DNA of 64,000 nucleotides, taken from positions 177,851 to 241,850 of the forward strand of contig NZ_LRDB01000051.1 of assembly GCF_001592935.1 (NCBI RefSeq). Direction: 5' to 3'. The notes under the pieces were generated by a model. That model saw only the letters and a program-made list of their open reading frames with translations. It was not told where the DNA came from and searched no databases. The position numbers and the translations under genes were made by a program. The stretch is from Roseivirga echinicomitans. GTDB lineage: Bacteria; Bacteroidota; Bacteroidia; Cytophagales; Cyclobacteriaceae. Positions 9,524 through 17,522 of this stretch are shown here, piece by piece; within the stretch, counting starts at the first letter, position 1; every line of letters begins with the position of its first letter.

Positions 9524-10018
9524 TTATTGGAGTACTTTCGCTTTAAGAAAATCACTTTCATTAACCGTAGCGGCTTCGCTGGTATCGGCATCCATGTAGA
9601 TTTTCCAGGTGCCATTCACGCGTTTTAAGGTGACGTTGAATTTACCGTAGAGGTGTTCAGGGTTGAAGCCATTGTAACGCGTAAGCCTATAGACGCCTGT
9701 TTCATAAGCCCAATCTCCTTTTTGTATTCGGTTGGTAAAACTGAACTGAATACGCTGTTTAATTCTATGTTCGTTCCAAAGATTGAACATGTTGAGGTTA
9801 GAATCTTTGTACTCTCTGCCTACCAATATTTGATTTTGATCAATCGGTATTCGAAGTACATCATCTGTATGGATATGATTGAAAAGGCTGGCGTTCAAAT
9901 CCTGATAAGCCTGCATAAAGTTGTACCAAACGTCTTTGTTGATTTTGACCTGTTCCGACTGCGCAAATGTATTGGAGTAGCACATGACAAACATGGCTCC
10001 GAGTAATATCTTCTTCAT
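9524..10018 (-). CDS. exported NTF2-like/SnoaL-type (DUF4440-like) protein
   Basis: A 164-aa protein with signal peptide MKKILLGAMFVMCYSNTFAQ, followed by a cone-like alpha+beta fold signature. An N-terminal helix (WYNFMQAYQDLNASLFNHI) is followed by DDVLRIPIDQNQILVGREYKD, and paired strands end in NVTLKRVNGTWKIYMDAD. This resembles the NTF2-like superfamily (SnoaL/DUF4440). These proteins bind small ligands or act as isomerases, but no catalytic residues can be assigned here. The gene lies downstream of the S41 protease, separated by a terminator, and so is probably transcribed on its own. Confidence 0.65.
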   Translation of the reverse strand: MKKILLGAMFVMCYSNTFAQSEQVKINKDVWYNFMQAYQDLNASLFNHIHTDDVLRIPIDQNQILVGREYKDSNLNMFNLWNEHRIKQRIQFSFTNRIQKGDWAYETGVYRLTRYNGFNPEHLYGKFNVTLKRVNGTWKIYMDADTSEAATVNESDFLKAKVLQ

Positions 10019-10091
10019 AGTTTAATGACCTTACAGATGCAACGGAGAGGAAGTAGGAATCGTGTCTAACGGGACGGATTTTTCGAAATTT

Positions 10092-10125
10092 AAAAGCCAG
10101 AATCATTGAAGTGACTCTGGCTTTT
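10092..10125 (-). terminator. rho-independent terminator after the S41 protease gene
   Basis: Stem AAAAGCCAGA...TCTGGCTTTT (with ATCA/TGA extending the pairing), loop about 6 nt, T-tract on either strand. It sits 22 bp past the stop codon of the protease gene. Confidence 0.85.
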
Positions 10126-10146
10126 AAAGTATGAGTTGTTCGTTTC

Positions 10147-11796
10147 CTAGCGCTTTTGAAGTAGCAAACTATTCGATTTGTCTTGAAGTAAATCGGGGTT
10201 GTTAAAAAGAGCTAAGGCCTGAACGTAGATCTCATTGGTCTGATTGTAAATCTTATAGAAAGCATTGTCGTCATACGTATCTCTTGCCAATTGGGCTTTA
10301 ATCAGGTGCACTAAAAAATGCTTTGACTTAAGGTATTCCCTTTCTCTGAATTTTACTCCATTGTTTTTTCCAATTTCAATGACTTGGTTGAGCATGGCTT
10401 CGGTTACTTCAAATTCTTTATTGAATTTTTCAAAGTCCCATTCGTCCAAATATTTATTGTTGTCCCTATAGTCTAGCGTAAACTCTTTAACCGCATTGCT
10501 CGCAAATAAGCGGTTCACATAGGCCGTAGCATAAGTAGTGTCTAGCGGCACAAAGTAGTCTGGCATAATGCCACCACCACCGTAAACGGTTCTTCCAGAG
10601 GTGGTTTCATATTCTAAGTCTTTGTTGAAATGCACACTGTCCTGACTGAAAAGCTCACCAGAGATAAAGCGTTGATAATAGTCTGAAGCATAAGCCTCTT
10701 CTCCTTCACTATAAGGTTTTTGGATTGAACGTCCGCTTGGCGTATAATATCGGGCAATGGTCATTCGTAACTCTGAACCATCTTTTAGGTCGAAAGGCAA
10801 TTGTACCAAACCCTTACCGAATGACCTTCTGCCGATAATCAAAGCTCTGTCGTTGTCTTGTAAAGCACCCGCTACAATTTCCGAAGCAGAGGCGCTTCCT
10901 TCGTTCATTAATACGGTAACAGCTCCTTCTTCAAAAATACCACGCTTGGTAGCCCTGGCTTCAGAATCATATTTGGTTCCTTGGCCTTTTTGACTAACAA
11001 TTAACATTCCGTCTGAGAGTAGTTCGTCAGAAATACCAATGGCAGCACTCATGTAACCACCTCCGTTATTTTGCAGGTCGAGGATCAGCTTTGTCATGCC
11101 CTGCTCTTTCAGTTTTTCTAAAGCCGATTTGAATTCAGCATAAGTGTTTTCGGCAAACTTGTTCACCTTGATATAGCCCACTTCATCGTCTACCATATAA
11201 CCAGCATCTACTGAATACTGCGGAATGGCATTGCGGATCAGGCTAAAGTCAATCAAATCGTCTTTCCCTTTTCTTAAAACGGTAATGGCAACCTCGGTAC
11301 CTCTGGGTCCTCTGAGTAGGTTGAAAACTTGGTTGTTATCCATCCCGATACCGGCAATGTTTTCACCATCCACCTTCACAATTTTGTCTCCAGCGATAAT
11401 CCCTGCTTTTTCTGAAGGGCCTCCTGCCAATGGAGTCACCACGTATAAGGTGTCTCTGAGCAAATTAAATTCAACGCCTATTCCATCAAAGCTTGCACGT
11501 AATTGACTTTCGGCAAGTGCTCTGTCTTGTGGGGGAATATATACCGTGTGTGGATCTAGTTTGTCCAGCATTTGGCTGATGGATTCTTCCAGTAATTCTT
11601 CTGTATCTACTGAATCTACATAGTCGTGCTCAATGTAGTCCATGAGCTGGGTGAATTTTTGAATCGAAGCATTGTACTTGCTGTTTCCTCCTGGTGTTGA
11701 AAAAAAGCTTGAACCAATCCAGATGCCGATAACCACAGCGGCAGCAAGTAAAAGGGGTAAACGTATTTGATTTTTGGAATTATGGGTATCACTCAC
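10147..11796 (-). CDS. ctpA: S41-family C-terminal processing protease (CtpA/Tsp-like)
   Basis: A 549-aa periplasmic serine protease with an N-terminal membrane anchor (LPLLLAAAVVIGIWIGSSFF). A PDZ domain spans roughly residues 95-170 (GIGVEFNLLRDTLYVV, GIIAGDKIVKVDGENI), followed by the S41 protease core. The catalytic serine lies in NEGSASASEIVAGAL near residue 300, and the general-base lysine in RRSFGKGLVQ about 25 residues later. The extended C-terminal helical region (EFTLDYRDNNKYLDEWDF onward) is common in Bacteroidota homologues. The start is a GTG at 11796. Such enzymes trim C-termini of periplasmic and envelope proteins. It is divergent from the hemerythrin gene and followed by a terminator. 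Confidence 0.93.
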   Translation of the reverse strand: MSDTHNSKNQIRLPLLLAAAVVIGIWIGSSFFSTPGGNSKYNASIQKFTQLMDYIEHDYVDSVDTEELLEESISQMLDKLDPHTVYIPPQDRALAESQLRASFDGIGVEFNLLRDTLYVVTPLAGGPSEKAGIIAGDKIVKVDGENIAGIGMDNNQVFNLLRGPRGTEVAITVLRKGKDDLIDFSLIRNAIPQYSVDAGYMVDDEVGYIKVNKFAENTYAEFKSALEKLKEQGMTKLILDLQNNGGGYMSAAIGISDELLSDGMLIVSQKGQGTKYDSEARATKRGIFEEGAVTVLMNEGSASASEIVAGALQDNDRALIIGRRSFGKGLVQLPFDLKDGSELRMTIARYYTPSGRSIQKPYSEGEEAYASDYYQRFISGELFSQDSVHFNKDLEYETTSGRTVYGGGGIMPDYFVPLDTTYATAYVNRLFASNAVKEFTLDYRDNNKYLDEWDFEKFNKEFEVTEAMLNQVIEIGKNNGVKFREREYLKSKHFLVHLIKAQLARDTYDDNAFYKIYNQTNEIYVQALALFNNPDLLQDKSNSLLLQKR

Positions 11797-11975
11797 GGTG
11801 TTGCAAAATTTTGAATTCGGTAAAATTAACTATTTCGTTCAAACAAAATATTCTGTTTGAGCATAGTATGATAGAAACGAAATGCGTTGGTTTGTGTTTA
11901 AATTAAAATTTAACTGTGTTCATCGAGGCATAGATCGCTCAAGATTTATTATTTTAGCTGAATAGTCAAAGTCAA

Positions 11976-12728
11976 ATGCAAGGTATACAAGAACGTACGA
12001 TCAATGATTTAGTAGCTGAGAACCATGTTAGGGCTTCGGTGCTTTATTATTTTGGGGTTAATTTTTACGATAATCAGGAAAGAACTTTGAAAGAAGTTTG
12101 CACCTCTTGTGGTTTGAATATCAAGACTGTCATAAAAAGTTTGGAGTCTGAGCCAAAGAAGTCAGAGGTAAGCGAGCTAAGGCTGATGGCCTACCCAATC
12201 GACCTTGTGGTGGAATATTTGAAGCACGCGCATTCAGTGTTCGTGAAAAAGCGTTTGGCTTATATAGCTCAATTGATTGACAGTTTGGGCGTGGTGAACT
12301 ATCGTTACCAAAGCTTGGCGCACGATTTAAAGACTGTGTTTCCCTTATTTGTTGAAGATTTTATCCATCATATTCACGAGGAAGAAGATTCTCTTTTCGT
12401 CTATATTCAGCAGCTGAGAGATTTCCTTTCAGGAGAAAATCACGGCACCAAACTTTTCTATACCATGGAAAAGATATCCATTCATGAATTTGCTGTAGAT
12501 CACGAAGAGCATGAGCATGAAATGGATGGTCTTCGGAAAATCACCAATAATTACACCTATTGCGAAGAGGCAGACTTACATATCAAAGTGCTTTATGAAG
12601 AACTGAAAGCCTTTGAAGAAGACTTACTCATCCATGCTAAAATTGAAGATGATATTTTATTACCAAAGGCACTTCAATTAGAAAAACTGGTCAAACTTCG
12701 TTTTTACGATATTATCAAACAGAATTAA
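11976..12728 (+). CDS. hemerythrin-domain protein, RIC/ScdA-like with altered N-terminal motif
   Basis: A 250-aa cytoplasmic protein. Residues 1-50 align by eye with the ScdA_N/DUF542 domain of RIC (repair of iron centres) proteins. However, the usual FCCGG cysteine motif is replaced by FYDNQ at residues 30-34, while a CTSC pair appears at 42-45. The rest is a hemerythrin-like four-helix bundle with iron-ligand candidates HIHEEED (about 129), DHEEHEHEMD (about 185) and IHAKIEDDIL (about 230). RIC proteins release or deliver iron for Fe-S repair under nitrosative or oxidative stress; this variant probably senses or carries a di-iron centre. Its stop overlaps the ruvX start by one base (TAATG), so the two genes are translationally coupled. 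Confidence 0.82.
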   Translation: MQGIQERTINDLVAENHVRASVLYYFGVNFYDNQERTLKEVCTSCGLNIKTVIKSLESEPKKSEVSELRLMAYPIDLVVEYLKHAHSVFVKKRLAYIAQLIDSLGVVNYRYQSLAHDLKTVFPLFVEDFIHHIHEEEDSLFVYIQQLRDFLSGENHGTKLFYTMEKISIHEFAVDHEEHEHEMDGLRKITNNYTYCEEADLHIKVLYEELKAFEEDLLIHAKIEDDILLPKALQLEKLVKLRFYDIIKQN

Positions 12729-13138
12729 TGGGCAGAATCCTCGCCATAGATTATGGCAGTAAGCGTGTTGGCATGGCTGTCACCGATCCACTTCAAATTA
12801 TAGCATCTCCTTTAGATACAGTTCACAGCAAGGATGTAATCCAGTACTTGAAGGATTACGACAAGGCTGAAAACATTGAGTCCTTTGTATTAGGAATGCC
12901 AATGAATTTAAACAACCAACCTACGGATGCTACTTTGGGGGCTCAACAATTTGAGAACCTACTTAAAAAGCAATTTCCAGAAAAAGACGTTTATTTGCAG
13001 GACGAAAGGTTTACCTCCAAAATGGCCATGGACGCGATGATAGCCGGAGGGATGAAAAAAAAGGATAGAAGAGAAAAAGGGAATATCGATAAAATAAGCG
13101 CAACCATTATTTTACAGTCCTTTTTGGAAAGCAGATAG
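12728..13138 (+). CDS. ruvX: RuvX/YqgF Holliday-junction resolvase-like / pre-16S rRNA nuclease
   Basis: A 136-aa RNase H-fold nuclease of the YqgF family, standard length. The first catalytic motif, LAIDYGSKRVGMAVTD, is at residues 4-19, DERFTS is near 97 and the C-terminal IDKISATIILQSFLE contains the last acidic residue. In E. coli the orthologue acts in 16S rRNA 5'-end maturation; a resolvase role was also proposed. Overlaps the preceding gene by one base and is followed one base after its stop by def, forming a tight three-gene operon. Confidence 0.95.
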   Translation: MGRILAIDYGSKRVGMAVTDPLQIIASPLDTVHSKDVIQYLKDYDKAENIESFVLGMPMNLNNQPTDATLGAQQFENLLKKQFPEKDVYLQDERFTSKMAMDAMIAGGMKKKDRREKGNIDKISATIILQSFLESR

Positions 13139-13139
13139 C

Positions 13140-13694
13140 ATGATTTACCCAATAGTAGCTTACGGAGACAATATTTTAAGAAAAGAAGCCAAAGAATTTC
13201 ATCGGGATTCTGAAGACCTTACCAAGCTGGTTGAAGCGATGTATGACACTATGAATAACGCCAATGGTGTTGGTTTGGCGGCTCCGCAAATAGGATTGTC
13301 CAAAAGACTTTTTATAATCGATTCTACTAAAATGGAAGAGGAGGAAGGAAAAGGCGTTAAGCGTGTTTTTATTAATCCCGAAATTCTAGACGAATACGAT
13401 GAAGAATGGAGCTTTGAAGAAGGCTGTTTAAGTATACCCGATGTACATGGCGATATCCTTCGTCCTGAAAAACTAACCATTCGCTATTTCGATGAACTTT
13501 GGAACGAACACGAAGAAGAGTTTGATTCCATGACGGCTCGAGTAATTCAGCACGAATACGATCACCTCAATGGTGTTCTTTTTACTGACTATATCAAAGG
13601 ATTAAAAAAGCAGATGCTCAGGGCTAAACTCCTTAATATTTCCAAAGGCTCGGTAAAAACAGATTACCGAATGAAATTTCCGAGTAAAAAATAA
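13140..13694 (+). CDS. def: peptide deformylase
   Basis: A 184-aa metalloenzyme that removes the N-formyl group from nascent proteins. All three deformylase motifs are present: GVGLAAPQIG near residue 43, EEGCLSIPDV near 98 (Cys metal ligand), and QHEYDHLNGVLF near 138 (two His ligands and the catalytic Glu). The C-terminal KKQMLRAKLLNISKG extension is as in other Bacteroidota. Last gene of the hemerythrin-ruvX-def operon. The downstream spacer contains two imperfect hairpins and then a promoter for the symporter. Confidence 0.97.
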   Translation: MIYPIVAYGDNILRKEAKEFHRDSEDLTKLVEAMYDTMNNANGVGLAAPQIGLSKRLFIIDSTKMEEEEGKGVKRVFINPEILDEYDEEWSFEEGCLSIPDVHGDILRPEKLTIRYFDELWNEHEEEFDSMTARVIQHEYDHLNGVLFTDYIKGLKKQMLRAKLLNISKGSVKTDYRMKFPSKK

Positions 13695-13725
13695 CCCCCA
13701 AGTTAAAGAGTAATAGAAGATTCAG

Positions 13726-13846
13726 ATCAGAGTCGGACGTTCCGTCAGACTTGATACTAGGCAGGGAACTACGAATATTTTTCAAAAGTATTTGAGGCTT
13801 TAAGCTCCATATCCTCCGGTCTGACCTTTGGTGCCGACCTTAAAGC
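13726..13846. repeat. two imperfect hairpins in the def-symporter spacer
   Basis: First hairpin (13726-13755): arms ATCA/AGTC/GACG and CGTC/GACT/TGAT pair across a TTC loop with one bulge and one mismatch. Second (13797-13846): outer helix GCTTTAAG/CTTAAAGC encloses a smaller GGTC/GACC helix. Neither is followed by a T-run, so they do not look like ordinary terminators. They lie upstream of the putative promoter at 13903 and so are probably not in the symporter leader. They could be degenerate palindromic repeats or a small structured RNA. Confidence 0.45.
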
Positions 13847-13902
13847 AATAGAGAATACCTTCCCCATTAAAACCATGGATTGTCACTAATATAATTACGG
13901 GC

Positions 13903-13932
13903 TTTGTTGGGAAGCATTAATCCCTATTTTTG
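13903..13932 (+). promoter_or_regulatory. putative promoter of the symporter gene
   Basis: TTTG at 13903-13906, 18-bp spacer, then TATTTTTG at 13925-13932, matching the Bacteroidota TTTG/TAnnTTTG promoter, about 30 bp before the ATG at 13963. Confidence 0.55.
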
Positions 13933-13962
13933 TGACTTCCTTAAAAACCATAAAACCGAATT

Positions 13963-15645
13963 ATGCAGCAGCTCAACGATTTTCTTTCCGTCATAGATAG
14001 TTACATAGGTAGCGCAGGATGGTTTCCATTCGCTCTTTTGGGAGTAGGTCTATTTTTTACTATTTACCTTAAATTTCCTCAAATAAGATACTTTGGCTTT
14101 GCCTTTAAAATTCTAAGAGGAAAGTTTGATAAGGCTGGTGATCAGGGAGATACTTCTCATTTCCAGGCCTTAACCACAGCGCTTTCTGGAACTGTGGGTA
14201 CCGGAAACATTGCTGGTGTTGCACTTGCTGTTCACCTAGGTGGCCCCGCTGCTTTGTTCTGGATGGTAGTTACTGCTGCCATTGGTATGTGTACCAAGTT
14301 TGTAGAAGTTACGCTTTCTCATAAATATCGTGAAGTAGCACAAGATGGTACAATGGCTGGAGGGCCTATGTACTACATGAAGAATAAGTTGAATATGAAG
14401 TGGCTAGCGGTAGTTTTTGCTGTAGCTACAGTGCTTTCTTCTTTTGGTACGGGTAACATGCCGCAGATCAATAGTATTTCTTCGGCATTGAAATCAACTT
14501 TCGCCATTGAGCCTTGGATGACAGGAGCGGTTTTATCTGTTATTTTAGCATTTGTTATTATTGGCGGGATTAAAAGAATTGCTTCGGTGACGGAGAAGTT
14601 AGTGCCAGCCATGGCCATTGTTTATTTCATAGGTTGTTTCTCTGTGATTTTTGCCAACCTAGAAAACTTGATTCCATCAATCACTTCGATCTTTTCGAGC
14701 TTATTCACGACCACGGCAGCTACTGGTGGCTTTTTAGGAGCAACAATAATGTATGCCTTTAATGTTGGGGTAGGTAGAGGTCTTTTCTCTAACGAAGCAG
14801 GTCAAGGTTCTGCACCCATTGCGCACGCATCAGCCAAAGGACACGAGCCAGTATCTGAAGGAATGGTTGCGATTTTAGAGCCATTCATTGATACTATTAT
14901 CATTTGTTCGATCACAGGTCTTACACTTCTTTCTTCCGGTGTATGGCAAGAAAAACATTTGAATGATTTTGCAGTAACTGACATGTCGATTCTTGCTGGT
15001 CATGATTATACTGATGATAATAAACCAGGTAGAGTCGCTTTAAAAGAGCACTTGTCAGGAGAAAATCCATTGCCAGTATTTGACGGAATGCTTCAAGTAG
15101 AGAACGGAAAGATTACGAGTGTTGTAACCGTAATTCATGCCCGGTCTTTGGCTGAAGACATTACAGTAAACGAATCTTTTGGAGGCTCACCGCTTACAGG
15201 TGAGGTTGAAATCTCTAATGGTAAACCGGTGGATGGAAGTATTTCATTTTATGGTAAATCGTTAATTCATAGTGTTCCGCTTACGGCCATTGCCTTTACC
15301 AAAGGTTGGTTTGGTGACTACGGGCAATACATTGTATCCATTGGTATTCTGTTGTTCGCCTTTAGTACTGCCATTTCATGGTCTTACTATGGAGATAGAG
15401 CGATGACATTCTTATGGGGTTCTGGTTCAGTGAAGTATTATAGAATTGTATATGTGGCTGGTTTCTTTATTGCTGCCATTGCAGATACGACTATTATATG
15501 GACAGTAGCTGCCATAGCCATTGCTGTGATGACCTTGCCTAACTTGTTGGGTATTTTCTTACTGAGAAAGGACATGAAGAGCACTATTGCGGATTACTGG
15601 AAAGGAATGAAAGAAGAATTCCCAGACGAGAAAACGCCTGAATAA
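13963..15645 (+). CDS. alanine/glycine:cation symporter (AGCS family) with a large hydrophilic insert
   Basis: A 560-aa polytopic membrane protein of the AGCS (DAGF/AgcS) family, which imports alanine or glycine with Na+ or H+. Family hallmarks include the N-terminal [21 protein letters not shown] block near residue 70, GGPMYYMKN near 130, [13 protein letters not shown] near 277 and a late [16 protein letters not shown] block. Between GVWQEKH (about 330) and [10 protein letters not shown] (about 438) there is an extra segment of about 105 residues, polar and strand-like, not found in the typical family length of about 450. A terminator hairpin follows the stop. Confidence 0.93.
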   Translation: MQQLNDFLSVIDSYIGSAGWFPFALLGVGLFFTIYLKFPQIRYFGFAFKILRGKFDKAGDQGDTSHFQALTTALSGTVGTGNIAGVALAVHLGGPAALFWMVVTAAIGMCTKFVEVTLSHKYREVAQDGTMAGGPMYYMKNKLNMKWLAVVFAVATVLSSFGTGNMPQINSISSALKSTFAIEPWMTGAVLSVILAFVIIGGIKRIASVTEKLVPAMAIVYFIGCFSVIFANLENLIPSITSIFSSLFTTTAATGGFLGATIMYAFNVGVGRGLFSNEAGQGSAPIAHASAKGHEPVSEGMVAILEPFIDTIIICSITGLTLLSSGVWQEKHLNDFAVTDMSILAGHDYTDDNKPGRVALKEHLSGENPLPVFDGMLQVENGKITSVVTVIHARSLAEDITVNESFGGSPLTGEVEISNGKPVDGSISFYGKSLIHSVPLTAIAFTKGWFGDYGQYIVSIGILLFAFSTAISWSYYGDRAMTFLWGSGSVKYYRIVYVAGFFIAAIADTTIIWTVAAIAIAVMTLPNLLGIFLLRKDMKSTIADYWKGMKEEFPDEKTPE

Positions 15646-15668
15646 TAATTCAGTTTAAAGAATAAATG

Positions 15669-15704
15669 GAGCCGTCTTAATTCAGTTTGAGATGGCTCTT
15701 TTGT
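15669..15704 (+). terminator. rho-independent terminator after the AGCS symporter
   Basis: Stem GAGCCGTCT/AGATGGCTC (one G-U pair in RNA), 12-nt loop and a TTTTGTTTT tract, 24 bp after the symporter stop. Confidence 0.75.
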
Positions 15705-15726
15705 TTTCATTCCATTAAATTGCGTC

Positions 15727-16317
15727 ATGAAAATTTGCTTCGCTACCAACAATAAAAACAAGCTTAACGAAATCTCTCAGATTTTAGGAGATCAGTTTGA
15801 ACTAGTCTCTTTAGAGCAAATTGGTTGTACGGAAGAACTGGCAGAAACGCAGGATACGCTTGAAGGGAATTCCTTACAAAAGGCCGCCTATGTTTTCGAA
15901 CATTATGGTATTCCTGTTTTTGCAGATGACACTGGGCTAGAAGTGAATGGCTTGAACGGAGAGCCGGGAGTTTACTCCGCTATGTATGCTGGGCCAGAAA
16001 GGGATTCCAGTATGAATATGGCAAAAGTGTTGGAGGGGCTTAAAGTGACTGACGATCGCTCGGCAAAATTCAGAACGGTAATCACTTATATCGAAAACGG
16101 TGAGCCAATCCAGTTTGAAGGAATAGCGGAGGGAGTAATTACTATGGAAGTTAGCGGAAAAGGTGGTTTTGGTTACGACCCTATTTTTCGACCAAAAGGC
16201 TATGATAAAACCTTTGGAGAATTACCATCAGAAATAAAGAATACGATTAGCCATAGAAAAAGAGCCTTCGATAAACTTATCAATTTTTTGAAAGGCAAAG
16301 AAGGTAAATCAGTTTAG
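15727..16317 (+). CDS. rdgB: RdgB/HAM1 XTP/dITP pyrophosphatase
   Basis: A 196-aa house-cleaning enzyme hydrolysing non-canonical purine triphosphates (dITP, XTP) to monophosphates. Motifs: N-terminal CFATNNKNKLNEI, the acidic FADDTGLEVNGLNGEPGVYS near residue 63, and GGFGYDPIFRP near 155, ending with the usual ISHRKRAFDKL. Length is normal for the family. Followed 17 bp later by udk in the same direction. Confidence 0.96.
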   Translation: MKICFATNNKNKLNEISQILGDQFELVSLEQIGCTEELAETQDTLEGNSLQKAAYVFEHYGIPVFADDTGLEVNGLNGEPGVYSAMYAGPERDSSMNMAKVLEGLKVTDDRSAKFRTVITYIENGEPIQFEGIAEGVITMEVSGKGGFGYDPIFRPKGYDKTFGELPSEIKNTISHRKRAFDKLINFLKGKEGKSV

Positions 16318-16322
16318 GTTAC

Positions 16323-16330
16323 TACTTTTG
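16323..16330 (+). promoter_or_regulatory. TACTTTTG -7-like element four bases before the udk start
   Basis: Matches TAnnTTTG and is separated from the udk ATG by only CAAA. If active it would start transcription at or next to the initiation codon. No good -33 element is visible, so the call is tentative. Confidence 0.4.
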
Positions 16331-16334
16331 CAAA

Positions 16335-16967
16335 ATGTCTGAGCATAAGCCGTATATCATTGGAATCACAGGAGGGAGTGGATCGGGGAAAACACGTTTT
16401 CTTCGTTCGCTAATCGAAAGCTTTGATTCAGGAGTAGCCAGTATTTCCCAAGATGACTATTATAGGCCTCGAGAACATCAATTGGTGGATAAAAATGGTG
16501 AGTTCAATTTTGACCGACCAGAGTCTATTGATTATGAGCATTTCGCTAGCGACCTTTTGGCTTTGAGCAATGGAAAGGACGTAGAAAAACAGGAGTATAC
16601 CTTCAATAACCCTAATGTTCAACCCAAAAATATAGTAATAAAAGCCGCACCAGTAATTTTGGTGGAGGGGATTTTCATCTTTCATTACCAAAAAATATCT
16701 GAATTAATCGACCTAAAGGTCTTTGTGGATGCAAAGGATTACATTAAGCTGCAGAGAAGATTAACCCGCGACAGAGTTGAAAGAGGTTATGATGCGGATG
16801 ATGTGCTTTATAAATATGAGAACCATATTATGCCATCGTATCAGAAATATATAGAGCCGCATAAAGAACACGCAGACATTGTAGTGCCCAATAATACTGA
16901 TTTTGGAGTAGCCTTAGATGTATTAAAGGCATTCATTCAGTCGAAAATAAATGAGCATACCGTATGA
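16335..16967 (+). CDS. udk: uridine kinase (uridine/cytidine kinase family)
   Basis: A 210-aa P-loop kinase phosphorylating uridine and cytidine to UMP and CMP in pyrimidine salvage. Walker A GITGGSGSGKT is at residues 10-20, followed by SISQDDYYRPR near 35, FDRPESIDYEHF near 54, the EGIFIFHY block near 112 and RRLTRDRVERGYDADDV near 137, all as in Udk. Located between rdgB and a small hypothetical gene upstream of secDF. Confidence 0.95.
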   Translation: MSEHKPYIIGITGGSGSGKTRFLRSLIESFDSGVASISQDDYYRPREHQLVDKNGEFNFDRPESIDYEHFASDLLALSNGKDVEKQEYTFNNPNVQPKNIVIKAAPVILVEGIFIFHYQKISELIDLKVFVDAKDYIKLQRRLTRDRVERGYDADDVLYKYENHIMPSYQKYIEPHKEHADIVVPNNTDFGVALDVLKAFIQSKINEHTV

Positions 16968-17001
16968 TTGTAAAGTCTATTCTATAAATTTGACACGCTA
17001 A

Positions 17002-17373
17002 ATGAAAATGTCACCAAAAATATCAGGCATCAAAAGGACCCTCTTCTATGTATTAGGGGTGATGGTGGCTGTATTTGTAGTGGCGCAAGAACTTATAGAC
17101 TACCAGAGTTTAAGGATTGATTTAGCTTCAGAATCAACTGATCAGCAACAAACCGATGATCAAGGAGATGAAAAGGAGATTGTATATGACTACACTTGTG
17201 AATTGGCTTTGCCATCTACAGTGGTTCAGTTGCAAGCCTTTATTCCTGTTTTTATAGGAACAGTCATCAGAGAGTCTGAAGAAAAACAGATTCAATACCC
17301 TAGCGTTTCGCTATCCGATTCGCCTCATTACAAGAATCTTTTCCGAAAGAAAATATCCCCGAACGCCCCATAG
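17002..17373 (+). CDS. hypothetical single-pass membrane protein
   Basis: A 123-aa protein I do not recognise. Residues 12-30 form one hydrophobic helix (TLFYVLGVMVAVFVVAQE). It is followed by a Q/D/E-rich linker (STDQQQTDDQGDEKE) and a moderately hydrophobic segment around 75-90 (STVVQLQAFIPVFIG). The tail is basic (FRKKISPNAP). There is a single cysteine at about position 68. It lies 34 bp after udk and 149 bp before secDF on the same strand, and codon use looks like that of its neighbours, so it is probably a real gene. No function can be given. Confidence 0.6.
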   Translation: MKMSPKISGIKRTLFYVLGVMVAVFVVAQELIDYQSLRIDLASESTDQQQTDDQGDEKEIVYDYTCELALPSTVVQLQAFIPVFIGTVIRESEEKQIQYPSVSLSDSPHYKNLFRKKISPNAP

Positions 17374-17522
17374 GCTTTCTTTCTTATAGCATGAGTCTTC
17401 TGCTATAAACACGCACGCACAAAACAAACTTTATTATATCAGGAGTATATGAAGCTAGTTGTCATTCATTTAGATAACGAACCTCGGAAAACCTCCAAAT
17501 GATTAACTAACCATAAACCAAA

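Noticed and set aside
9653..10006. 117-codon plus-strand frame opposite the NTF2-like gene
   Set aside because: Antisense to a gene with a clear signal peptide and fold; no start context and no recognisable domain.
13695..13962. A tRNA or glycine-type riboswitch before the AGCS symporter
   Set aside because: Helices do not form a cloverleaf and the conserved riboswitch core is not visible; the structure also precedes the putative promoter.
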